Shown here: positions 27,521 through 34,111 of the stretch, in pieces
Position numbering within the stretch: the first letter of the stretch is position 1
How the letters are laid out: each line of letters starts with the position of its first letter
Origin: Bacteroidales bacterium
GTDB lineage: Bacteria; Bacteroidota; Bacteroidia; Bacteroidales; JAEINX01
Direction: 5' to 3'
NCBI GenBank assembly: GCA_016342645.1
Contig: JAEINX010000038.1
Span: 1 to 34,186 of the forward strand
Length of the DNA stretch: 34,186 nt
Made by a program: the position numbers and the translations under genes
The notes under the pieces: model-generated
Database searches by the model: none
What the model was told of the DNA's origin: nothing
The model's input: the letters and a program-made list of their open reading frames with translations, nothing else

Positions 27521-27751
27521 TTACATTGGTTGGAACGCGTCTTACATTGGTTGGAACGCGTCTTACATTGGTTGGAATGCGTCTTACATTGGTTGGAACG
27601 CGTCTTACATTGGTTGGAACGCGTCTTACATTGGTTGGAATGTGTCTTACATCGATTGGAACGCGTCTTACATTGATTGGAACGCTTCTTACATTGATTG
27701 GAACGCTTCTTACATCGGTTGGAAGGCCTCTTACATCGGTTGGAACGCTTC
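27521..27751. repeat. 21-bp tandem repeat, 11 units
   Basis: Eleven head-to-tail units of 21 bp begin TTACATTGGTTGGAACGCGTC, with starts every 21 bp from 27521 to 27731 and a twelfth broken unit at 27752. The last five units differ by a few bases (CGATTG, TGATTG, CGGTTG, GCTTC), while the first six are nearly identical. The unit length is a multiple of three, so five of six frames stay open. The peptides produced (SYIGWNA on plus, TRSNQCK on minus) show no start context. I treat it as a non-coding minisatellite. Confidence 0.93.
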
Positions 27752-27987
27752 TTACAAAGGGAGTGGGCTTGGAATATATGTAAAAGAAAGTTTACCACAA
27801 AGGAGTTCTAAGGATTTTCACGGAGGAGCACTAAGAGGGGAGTTTAAAATCGGTGATTAGTGAAATTTCCCGCAAATTTCGCTGATGAACGCAGATGAAT
27901 AGCGAAGGATGCAAAGAATTATAATATCGAATATTGAACAAGGAATTTTGAATAATGAAAAAACTGCCGCATATATCGCAGATCATT
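27752..27987. other. Intergenic repeat debris after the minisatellite
   Basis: I see no supported gene. Phrases such as ACCACAAAGGAGTTCTAAGG, TTTTCACGGAGGAGCACTAA and CGCTGATGAACGCAGATGAA resemble short near-periodic dispersed repeats seen between genes in many Bacteroidota genomes (from memory, not searched). Confidence 0.45.
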
Positions 27988-28344
27988 TTACATATACTTT
28001 TGCCATTTTACTATCAGCACTTTTTCATCTTCAAGTTTCAAATAACCATAATCATAGCAAAAATGATAAATGTTTTTGTTCTTTGTTTTGTATGTGTTTG
28101 TAAAGTAATTGAAATCAAATCCTAAATCCAGTAAAAAATCCTTTCTAACAGTAGTTTTCCCTTCGGGGCTTGCAAATCTTAATACTGATCGATTCTTTCG
28201 CAGTATTTTATTTATTCCTTTGATAAAAGACTCAGAACGATTTGGATTACTGTTATGCCAAGCATTTCGGCATTGATTGTCGCAAAACCTTTTATCAATA
28301 CGGCCCTTTATTTTATTTCCACAGTAAATACAATTATTATCCAT
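27988..28344 (-). CDS. Small zinc-ribbon protein of unknown function
   Basis: This 118-residue protein has an N-terminal metal-binding knuckle: Cys5-x2-Cys8 and Cys21-x3-Cys25 with His30 (CIYCGNK ... RFCDNQCRNAWH). The rest is basic and helical, with a strand-rich C-terminus ending LIVKWQKY. Similar short proteins are widespread in Bacteroidota and uncharacterised. It is divergent from the tyrosine recombinase, and the 95-bp shared spacer holds four 10-bp-phased repeats. It could therefore be a small DNA-binding regulator, but that is only inference from position. Confidence 0.78.
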   Translation of the reverse strand: MDNNCIYCGNKIKGRIDKRFCDNQCRNAWHNSNPNRSESFIKGINKILRKNRSVLRFASPEGKTTVRKDFLLDLGFDFNYFTNTYKTKNKNIYHFCYDYGYLKLEDEKVLIVKWQKYM

Positions 28345-28349
28345 TTTAT

Positions 28350-28390
28350 TAAACGTTTATATACGTTTATAAATGTTTTTTAAACGCTTA
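28350..28390. promoter_or_regulatory. Four 10-bp-phased operator-like repeats
   Basis: The spacer between the zinc-ribbon and recombinase genes holds units in register every 10 bp: AAACGTTTAT (28351), ATACGTTTAT (28361), AAATGTTTTT (28371) and TAAACGCTTA (28381). The first overlaps the perfect palindrome TAAACGTTTA (28350-28359). One unit per helical turn suggests cooperative protein binding on one DNA face and control of both genes. Confidence 0.55.
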
Positions 28391-28439
28391 ACAAAGATAG
28401 GTATTTCTATTTTTATAAACTGAATTAAATACAAGAAAA

Positions 28440-29879
28440 ATGGAAACATCTACAATTTATCTTAATCGCACAAAATACAATAATCAAGACCTGATAAGGC
28501 TTTTGTTTAAAGCAAATAATAAAGTAAGTGATATAATCAATAAAAACGATTGGATACAATTCCATCCCGGCCTTAAATCCTATTGTACAAAGTGCTCCCG
28601 TCAAAACATAAATATTATAAAAGATTTATTTAAGGGTATTGCTAATGTAAATACATATTATTTGAATGCAAAACCAAAAGTAAATGCTGATGAAATTGTT
28701 ATTAATAAAGCAATATCGTTTAATCAAATACTTCCTTATGCAAAAAAAGAAGGAAGCGTACTGTTAATACCTGTAAAGGATGAAGGCGATAAAAAAATCT
28801 TAATCAAACATAAGTATAACAGAAAGATATATAAATTATTTAAAAATAGTGAATATATACATTGGGGCAAGAAACACAGAGCATTCTTTATTTTAGCAAA
28901 GAAATCTACTGTTTATAAATTCATCAGTGATTTCTCAGAAATAGTTAAAATAAATCTTCATCATAAACTGGTTTTAAATGATCTTAATATTAAAAAGCTT
29001 TTATTAGAGCAACACTACGAAAAAAATACAGATTATAAAACTTGTCCGGATTTGTTTCTTCAAAGCATGAATGCAGAGAACAAAAGTGCAAGTACAATTA
29101 AGGTTTATCATTTTATGCTACTAAGATTTATCAATACATATAAAAGTTGCAACATAGAACAAATAAACAAATTTACAGAGTCACAAATCAATGAATATCA
29201 CACTGAGATGCAACAAAGTAAATCTTTTTCTCCAGGCACATTGAATCAATCGGTAAATGCCATAAAATACTATTATAACTTTGTTTTGAAAAAGGAAATG
29301 AGTTATAAGCAGATTATCAGGCCTAATAAAAACAAAAAATTACCTAATTACTACAGCAAGGAAGAAATTACGAAAATAATTAATGCTACCATTAATATAA
29401 AACATAAAGCCATGATAATGTTAATGTTTTCGGGAGGCTTAAGGATAAGTGAATTACTTGAATTAAAACCGGAAGACATCTTGTCGGATGTTATGCAAAT
29501 TCATGTAAAAGAGGCAAAAGGCAGAAAAGACAGATATACAATTTTATCCGAAAAAGCCTTAATGATATTGCGGGAGTATTACAAAAAAGAAAAGCCCGGT
29601 GAGTATTTGTTTGAAGGACAGTTTGGCGGAAAGTATTCGGCAAGTAGCTTCAGAAATGTTCTGAGTAAGAGCATTAAAAAAGCCGGAGTAATTAAAAAAG
29701 GAGCATCACATGTGTTGCGGCACACCTTTGCAACACATTTACTTGAAGCAGGGGTTGATATAAGATATATACAGGAACTACTGGGCCATAATTCATCAAA
29801 AACAACAGAAATTTATACACATGTAGTGAATAAAGAATTACAGAAAATAAAAAGTCCGTTGGACAATTTGAATATTTGA
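28440..29879 (+). CDS. Tyrosine recombinase, candidate cassette integrase
   Basis: The protein has 479 residues. The catalytic domain (about 300-470) has Arg335 (GGLRISE), Lys360 or Lys363, His424-x-x-Arg427 (HVLRHTF), His450 (LLGHNSS) and nucleophile Tyr459 (TEIYTHV), all intact. A SAM-like core-binding domain lies at about 200-290. The N-terminal 190 residues are an extension with two similar-looking halves (about 5-75 and 105-165). Integron IntI enzymes carry an extra helix between the catalytic Arg and the His; here the distance is 89 residues, versus about 131 in IntI1 and 96 in XerD, so that helix is absent. The C-terminus KSPLDNL does resemble IntI ends. It is transcribed toward an array of cassettes beginning 140 bp downstream. 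Confidence 0.9.
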   Translation: METSTIYLNRTKYNNQDLIRLLFKANNKVSDIINKNDWIQFHPGLKSYCTKCSRQNINIIKDLFKGIANVNTYYLNAKPKVNADEIVINKAISFNQILPYAKKEGSVLLIPVKDEGDKKILIKHKYNRKIYKLFKNSEYIHWGKKHRAFFILAKKSTVYKFISDFSEIVKINLHHKLVLNDLNIKKLLLEQHYEKNTDYKTCPDLFLQSMNAENKSASTIKVYHFMLLRFINTYKSCNIEQINKFTESQINEYHTEMQQSKSFSPGTLNQSVNAIKYYYNFVLKKEMSYKQIIRPNKNKKLPNYYSKEEITKIINATINIKHKAMIMLMFSGGLRISELLELKPEDILSDVMQIHVKEAKGRKDRYTILSEKALMILREYYKKEKPGEYLFEGQFGGKYSASSFRNVLSKSIKKAGVIKKGASHVLRHTFATHLLEAGVDIRYIQELLGHNSSKTTEIYTHVVNKELQKIKSPLDNLNI

Positions 29880-29976
29880 AATATTTTATATAGATTTGCA
29901 TAAAAAAAAATGAATATTTATATAAAAATAAATAAATTACTACTAATCATTAAATTAACAAAAAACATTACAATAG

Positions 29977-30028
29977 GTAAATGCGAAATAACGCTTATAG
30001 CGTAGTAATTATTTACAAGTTGTGTGGC
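29977..30028. other. attI-like junction at the start of the cassette array
   Basis: GTTGTGTGGC (30019-30028) is the first core, with inferred exchange between G30019 and T30020. Unlike the internal cores it is not preceded by ACC. Just upstream is a nested palindrome: GTAAAT (29977-29982) with ATTTAC (30011-30016), enclosing ACGCT-TAT-AGCGT (29991-30003). This asymmetry fits a recombination platform, attI, next to the recombinase gene. Confidence 0.6.
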
Positions 30029-30077
30029 ATAAGAAAGAACACATTGACTAATAGTTAAAATATATAGTAGAATAAGT

Positions 30078-30980
30078 ATGAGAACACAAGACAATAAAAT
30101 TTCCGCAATTTTTCAATTAGCCGGAAACAGATATTGGACTGCATCGTTACTTCCTGCTCTGCTTGGTACTACACTTCCATTTTGGCTTAATCCACCTGAT
30201 TTTAAATTTAGATTGTTAGAAGGAATATTGTTTCTCATAGTAATTTTTTTTGGCCATGTAGGTTTCTCTTTGCTGTTTTCTGGTTTTTCAAAACGAATCA
30301 ACACAAAACTGAAAAAAAAACTGCTTTTTATTTTGGGAATTTTCAGTTTAACAGCATCTGTTCTCATAGGACTATACATAAACAGTTCTTTGCAATTGCA
30401 TGCCAACGTTCCTAGTTACATATTCATCATTTATGGAATTACAGCAATTTTCGTTGGTGTACTTTATGTAGTCCCTCCATTTAACTTTTATCAACATCTT
30501 TATGGTGAAGTAATTATTAGTGTTGGACTTGGTATGTTACCTGTACTTGGTGCATACCTTGTACAAGTTGGAGATATAACTCGTACAGTTTATTTAGCTT
30601 CACTTCCTGTTGTCGTTTCAACAGGTTTATGGGTATGGTTAACAGAGTTAATTAACAAACCAGATGACGAAAAGTTTGGGTATAAAACAACAGTAATGTA
30701 TTTCAATTATAAGTTTTCCTGCCGCTTTATAACCCTTTCTTTGACTGCTTTAATATATATATCACTGGTGGTGGCAGTTTTTGGTCGATCTTCTTTAAAT
30801 CCATTATCACTGATAGCGCTATTTTCAATAATTTTTGCAGTGATGATAATTAAAATAATTTGGAAGGATTATGAAAATTTGAGGGTTTTACAAAATGCTA
30901 GAAAGTATGCGTTCCTAATTCATCTTTCTATTTGTATTGTCATTATTGCAGCATCTCTTTCGTCTTATTTTAATATGTAA
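30078..30980 (+). CDS. UbiA-like polytopic membrane protein (cassette 1)
   Basis: This 300-residue protein has about nine predicted membrane segments and looks like the UbiA/MenA prenyltransferase superfamily. The second acidic motif is recognisable as NKPDDEKFGYKTT (193-205), where MenA-type enzymes have NxxRDxxxDxxxGKxT. The first motif (NDxxDxxxD) is absent: the matching loop reads FSGFSKRINTK (68-78) with no acidic residue. Loss of one Asp cluster argues against ordinary Mg-diphosphate prenyl transfer, or points to a divergent subfamily. It is the only gene of cassette 1. The ATG lies 59 bp inside the cassette. Confidence 0.75.
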   Translation: MRTQDNKISAIFQLAGNRYWTASLLPALLGTTLPFWLNPPDFKFRLLEGILFLIVIFFGHVGFSLLFSGFSKRINTKLKKKLLFILGIFSLTASVLIGLYINSSLQLHANVPSYIFIIYGITAIFVGVLYVVPPFNFYQHLYGEVIISVGLGMLPVLGAYLVQVGDITRTVYLASLPVVVSTGLWVWLTELINKPDDEKFGYKTTVMYFNYKFSCRFITLSLTALIYISLVVAVFGRSSLNPLSLIALFSIIFAVMIIKIIWKDYENLRVLQNARKYAFLIHLSICIVIIAASLSSYFNM

Positions 30981-31018
30981 TAATATAAGTAGTATAATAT
31001 TAATATTGAATAAATTAC

Positions 31019-31153
31019 GCCACACAACAACAAATATAATTCATGCCGCAGTTTCATTTTCATAGAAAATGATTTTGTAAATTTGAAGATATAGAAACAA
31101 AAGAAACTTATTGAACACGATGCGGCACGCATCATATTCAAACCGTTATGGGC
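31019..31153 (+). other. attC-like site 1 (135 bp)
   Basis: R'' GCCACACAAC (31019-31028) is the exact complement of the cassette 1 start. R' GTTATGGGC (31145-31153) is preceded by ACC. The arms 31033-31050 (ending ATGCCGCA) and 31121-31138 (starting TGCGGCAC) pair over 18 nt with three mismatches. An 8-bp hairpin, TCATTTTC/GAAAATGA (31054-31072), lies in the centre. Confidence 0.78.
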
Positions 31154-31325
31154 AAGTTTAAGAAACGACACAGCGGGATGACACAGACAAGAGAACCACC
31201 TAAAATTCGGCTTAACAGTTCTTGACTAATTCGAATGAAAAAATATTGTGGAGACCAGCGACCACTTAAAAAACGGGGCGATACCGAAAAGCCTTATGAG
31301 TAGAATAACTTAAAAAAATAAAATA

Positions 31326-31679
31326 ATGGGAATATTTTTTGGATGGATAATTTTTAGTTTCGTTGTTGGCTTTGTTGGGTCAGGACGAAAAATAGGATTT
31401 TGGGGAGCATTTTTCCTCTCTCTATTACTAAGTCCTTTGATTGGACTGATAATAGCATTAGTGTCTAAAGACAAAGAAGATGAAGCATATAAGGAAAAAA
31501 TACTTCACGCTCAAAAAAGTCAACAAGAAACACTGAATAACCTTTCACAATCGAAACAAAGTGAATCTTCAACAAAATCAATTGCAGACGAATTAGAAAA
31601 GTTAAAAAAACTAAGAGAAGAAAATTCAATTACGGAAGATGAATTTGTAAAATTGAGAAACAAAGTGATAAATTCATAA
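31326..31679 (+). CDS. SHOCT-domain membrane protein (cassette 2)
   Basis: This 117-residue protein has two N-terminal membrane segments (about 4-19 and 23-46), then a charged linker. A C-terminal SHOCT domain (about 85-115) reads IADELEKLKKLREENSITEDEFVKLRNKVI, with the family's L-x-x-L-x-x-G/N-x-I-T-x-E-E-F core. SHOCT domains occur at the ends of many unrelated short proteins, possibly for oligomerisation. It is the only recognisable gene of cassette 2. A 172-bp leader precedes it in the cassette. The stop is 7 bp before the attC-like R'' core, the tight packing usual in integron cassettes. Confidence 0.87.
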   Translation: MGIFFGWIIFSFVVGFVGSGRKIGFWGAFFLSLLLSPLIGLIIALVSKDKEDEAYKEKILHAQKSQQETLNNLSQSKQSESSTKSIADELEKLKKLREENSITEDEFVKLRNKVINS

Positions 31680-31686
31680 AAAACCA

Positions 31687-31820
31687 GCCCATAACAATGT
31701 ATATAAAAAATAAGCGAAATAGTAGTAGTATTAGGGTTTGTAGCCCGTTTCAGCTCCCTTGTAAGTTGAAAGTTTTGCACTTCGAAATCGCTTACTTTTC
31801 ATATACTTACCGTTATGGGC
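31687..31820 (+). other. attC-like site 2 (134 bp)
   Basis: R'' GCCCATAAC (31687-31695) is the exact complement of the cassette 2 start at 31145-31153. R' GTTATGGGC (31812-31820) is preceded by ACC. The arms 31699-31720 and 31785-31806 pair over 22 nt with three mismatches, with TAAGCGA/TCGCTTA as the central block. Confidence 0.8.
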
Positions 31821-31879
31821 AATGCAAAAAAATACGAACTAATGGATAATTTATTAATTAACACAAAAAAGGAGAAAAA

Positions 31880-32500
31880 ATGAGAAAACTAATCTTTGCT
31901 TTATTTTTAGCGACAATGCTAACAAGTTGTATGACTTACCAAGGTTTTTACAATGTAGGACTTCAAGAAGTTGAGCGACCAGAAAATGCCAAAGAACGAT
32001 ATGGCGAATCTAAAATCATCAACTTTGAAGAAGAAGGTAAAACCAAATACAGTTACGAAGACGAATTAATTAAAATTGTTTGGCTTCCTCTCTCAACACA
32101 ATTTGCTTTTACTTTGGAGAATAAATCTGATAATTCCATTAAAATAATTTGGGATGAAGCCGTTTACGTTGACGAAAATGGCTCAAGTGGAAGAGTTATG
32201 CATTCAGGAGTTAAATATGTTGACAGGAGTAATCCACAGCCACCAACCGTTGTAGTAAAAAAAGCAAAGGTTGATGATATGGTGGTACCCACGGATAACA
32301 TTTATTACATTAGTGGACAATATGGCGGTTGGCAGACAAAACCTTTATTTCCAAACCGAGCCACAACTCAAGAAGAATTAAACGTACTTACTCAGAAATA
32401 TGTTGGGAAAACCGTGAAAATACTTTTGCCCTTACAAATACAAGAAACAGTTAATGAATATATTTTCAGTTTTAAGGTTGAAAATTTCATATCAAAATAG
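31880..32500 (+). CDS. Lipoprotein of unknown function (cassette 3)
   Basis: This 206-residue protein has a lipoprotein signal ending LTSC (Cys17), MRKLIFALFLATMLTSC. The mature part is beta-rich (IKIVWLPLSTQFAFTLENKSDNS, then DEAVYVDENGSS), like an immunoglobulin-type or DUF4352-like accessory domain, but I cannot assign a family. An unusually clear Shine-Dalgarno AAGGAG (31869-31874) lies 5 nt before ATG. This is rare for Bacteroidota genes and may reflect foreign origin. It is the only gene of cassette 3, and its stop is 4 bp before the R'' core. Confidence 0.85.
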   Translation: MRKLIFALFLATMLTSCMTYQGFYNVGLQEVERPENAKERYGESKIINFEEEGKTKYSYEDELIKIVWLPLSTQFAFTLENKSDNSIKIIWDEAVYVDENGSSGRVMHSGVKYVDRSNPQPPTVVVKKAKVDDMVVPTDNIYYISGQYGGWQTKPLFPNRATTQEELNVLTQKYVGKTVKILLPLQIQETVNEYIFSFKVENFISK

Positions 32501-32504
32501 CAAA

Positions 32505-32638
32505 GCCCATAACAAAGTGTAGCAGTAATAAGGGTTTCGGTTGTAAATCAAGCATTCTGCCCCGCATGAAGATTTGTGTAGTTTGACAGGAACGAAGCCC
32601 GCAATCCCTTACTACTGCTACACTCAACCGTTAGGTGC
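32505..32638 (+). other. attC-like site 3 (134 bp)
   Basis: R'' GCCCATAAC (32505-32513) is the exact complement of the cassette 3 start at 31812-31820. R' GTTAGGTGC (32630-32638) is preceded by ACC and fits GTTRRRY. The arms AGTGTAGCAGTAATAAGGG (32516-32534) and 32606-32624 pair over 19 nt with a single mismatch, the best stem of the three. Confidence 0.85.
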
Positions 32639-32688
32639 AAGTTTAAAAGAGCATCCTGCAAGCAAACAACCAATAAAGAAAAAAAAGA

Positions 32689-33279
32689 ATGAACAAATGG
32701 GGATTTTTAAGGGAGACGAATGATAAAGCTCTGAAAGCCGGGATTGATAAAGATACTGGTTATCACAGGACTGGACTTGAAGAATATTTGAAAGTAATTT
32801 TCCCTGACATTAAGGATTGGTTGCATGATAAGGCATTAGGCAAAATAGATGGAACAATGTACCGTTGTAGACCTGACTACAGAAGTGAAGAATTAAAGTT
32901 GATAGTAGAATTCGATGGATTACCTCATTACACAAACCCTGACATCATTGAAAAGGATTTAAAAAACACTGAACTTTATAATAATTTCGGTTACAAAGTT
33001 GTACGAATTCCTTATTTTATTCAATTAAGTAACAGCGCTGTTAGAACTCTATTTGATGTAGAAATATCCGAGGAACTTTTTGACGAGTCAATTCCTTCAT
33101 TGGGTATTCAAGGACGAAACACACCAGCATATTTATGTCCGTCAGGTATTGTGAGAATGGCAAAAGAATTCAAAAAATTCCCCTCCCAATATCAAACAAA
33201 TTTAGAGCGTTTAAGGCAACAGAATGACTCTTTTAAAAGTGGTGTAGAATTTCTGGAAAATGAGTATAATAAAATCTAA
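32689..33279 (+). CDS. Vsr/DUF559-like endonuclease-fold protein (cassette 4, gene 1)
   Basis: In this 196-residue protein, residues about 25-112 look like a small PD-(D/E)XK-related nuclease of the DUF559/Vsr type. Glu31 is in an early helix, Asp63 is in RPDYRSE, VEFDGLPHY carries Glu74, Asp76 and His80, and a basic helix follows with the strand YKVVRIPYF. That strand after a helix starting EKDLKN is the family hallmark. The C-terminal 80 residues are unassigned. It should cut or nick DNA. It shares a cassette with a GIY-YIG nuclease gene 8 bp downstream, so the two are co-transcribed and perhaps form one defence or repair unit (inference). Confidence 0.8.
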   Translation: MNKWGFLRETNDKALKAGIDKDTGYHRTGLEEYLKVIFPDIKDWLHDKALGKIDGTMYRCRPDYRSEELKLIVEFDGLPHYTNPDIIEKDLKNTELYNNFGYKVVRIPYFIQLSNSAVRTLFDVEISEELFDESIPSLGIQGRNTPAYLCPSGIVRMAKEFKKFPSQYQTNLERLRQQNDSFKSGVEFLENEYNKI

Positions 33280-33287
33280 CAGCTAAA

Positions 33288-34097
33288 ATGATACTGTTAA
33301 ACGATATATTAAATCTGCAAAACCTTGACAACGTGAAAGTGAGGTTTAACCTTATGTTTGCAGATAACTGGAACCCAATTGAGATATTTAAAAATCAAGA
33401 TTTTGACATATTGTTAGATGGTCAATATTGGAATTACAAGAAAAATAAATCATATAAGAATGGTCAAACGACTATTGGTTTTATCAAAATTACGGGCAGT
33501 GATGATTTGTGGCTACTTTTTCACATTGGTAGAATAACTAAAGATTTAGATATCTTAAACGGAGTAGGTTATGAATACGAGATACTTTCCGAGTATGAAA
33601 AATATTTTGGTAGACTAATTGTTAAATTTAAAAACAAAGCTCAAACAATGATACGGCTTGCAAATTCCGTGATTTATGATTGCGAAGTTGTGCAAATACT
33701 ACCTGATACATTTGATAATGATATTTTCCCTGGTTATGATAAGGTTAATGCTTCTTGGAGTGAATTATCTCGTATGATTGAGAATGATACATGGAGGACA
33801 GCCCTTAAAAACCAAAAAGGTGTTTACTTGATTACTGATTCTTCAAATGGAAAAATGTATATTGGTTCGGCATACGGAGAGGACATGATTTTAGGTCGTT
33901 GGAAATCGTATATCAAAAATGGTAATGGCGGAAATGTTGAGTTAAAGAAGATTAGCTTTGACCATATAAAACAAAATTTTCGTTATTCAATATTAGAGAT
34001 TTTTAAATCGACTATGGATGACCAAACCATTATAGAAAGAGAAAGTTGGTGGAAAAAATTATTGCTAACAAGAGAATTCGGATATAATATGAACTAG
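33288..34097 (+). CDS. GIY-YIG nuclease with unknown N-terminal domain (cassette 4, gene 2)
   Basis: In this 269-residue protein, residues about 176-269 are a GIY-YIG nuclease. Gly178-Val-Tyr180 and Tyr191-Ile-Gly193 form the signature, with Arg204 (GRWKSY), the catalytic Glu at 250 or 252 (IIERESWWKKLL) and a C-terminal Asn in GYN (267), all intact. Residues 1-170 are a beta-rich domain of unknown family (FADNWNPIEIF, LWLLFHIGRI, YEYEILSEYEKYFGRL) that may recognise a target. The stop is 7 bp before the R'' core. It begins 8 bp after the Vsr/DUF559-like gene. GIY-YIG enzymes cut DNA at specific sites or structures, and a defence role is inference. Confidence 0.88.
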   Translation: MILLNDILNLQNLDNVKVRFNLMFADNWNPIEIFKNQDFDILLDGQYWNYKKNKSYKNGQTTIGFIKITGSDDLWLLFHIGRITKDLDILNGVGYEYEILSEYEKYFGRLIVKFKNKAQTMIRLANSVIYDCEVVQILPDTFDNDIFPGYDKVNASWSELSRMIENDTWRTALKNQKGVYLITDSSNGKMYIGSAYGEDMILGRWKSYIKNGNGGNVELKKISFDHIKQNFRYSILEIFKSTMDDQTIIERESWWKKLLLTREFGYNMN

Positions 34098-34104
34098 AAA
34101 ACCA

Positions 34105-34111
34105 GCACCTA
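34105..34111 (+). other. Interrupted R'' core ending cassette 4
   Basis: GCACCTA is the first seven bases of GCACCTAAC, the expected complement of the cassette 4 start (32630-32638). It directly follows the GIY-YIG gene, like the other R'' cores. The remaining bases are replaced by the sequence beginning at 34112, read here as an intron inserted in the core. Confidence 0.6.

Noticed and set aside
27521..27751. CRISPR array
   Set aside because: The units are contiguous with no unique spacers, and there are no cas genes.
27460..27860. Long open frames on both strands through the 21-bp repeat
   Set aside because: They are open only because the unit length is a multiple of three and lacks stops in five frames. 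There is no start context, signal or domain.
31235..31303. 22-codon ORF in the cassette 2 leader
   Set aside because: It is too short and has no recognisable signal, repeat or start site. It could be a leader peptide, but nothing supports it.
31019..32638. Sites as simple rho-independent terminators
   Set aside because: The stems enclose 50-70 nt loops, lack T-runs, and end in matched cores that pair with the cassette starts. Termination does not explain that.
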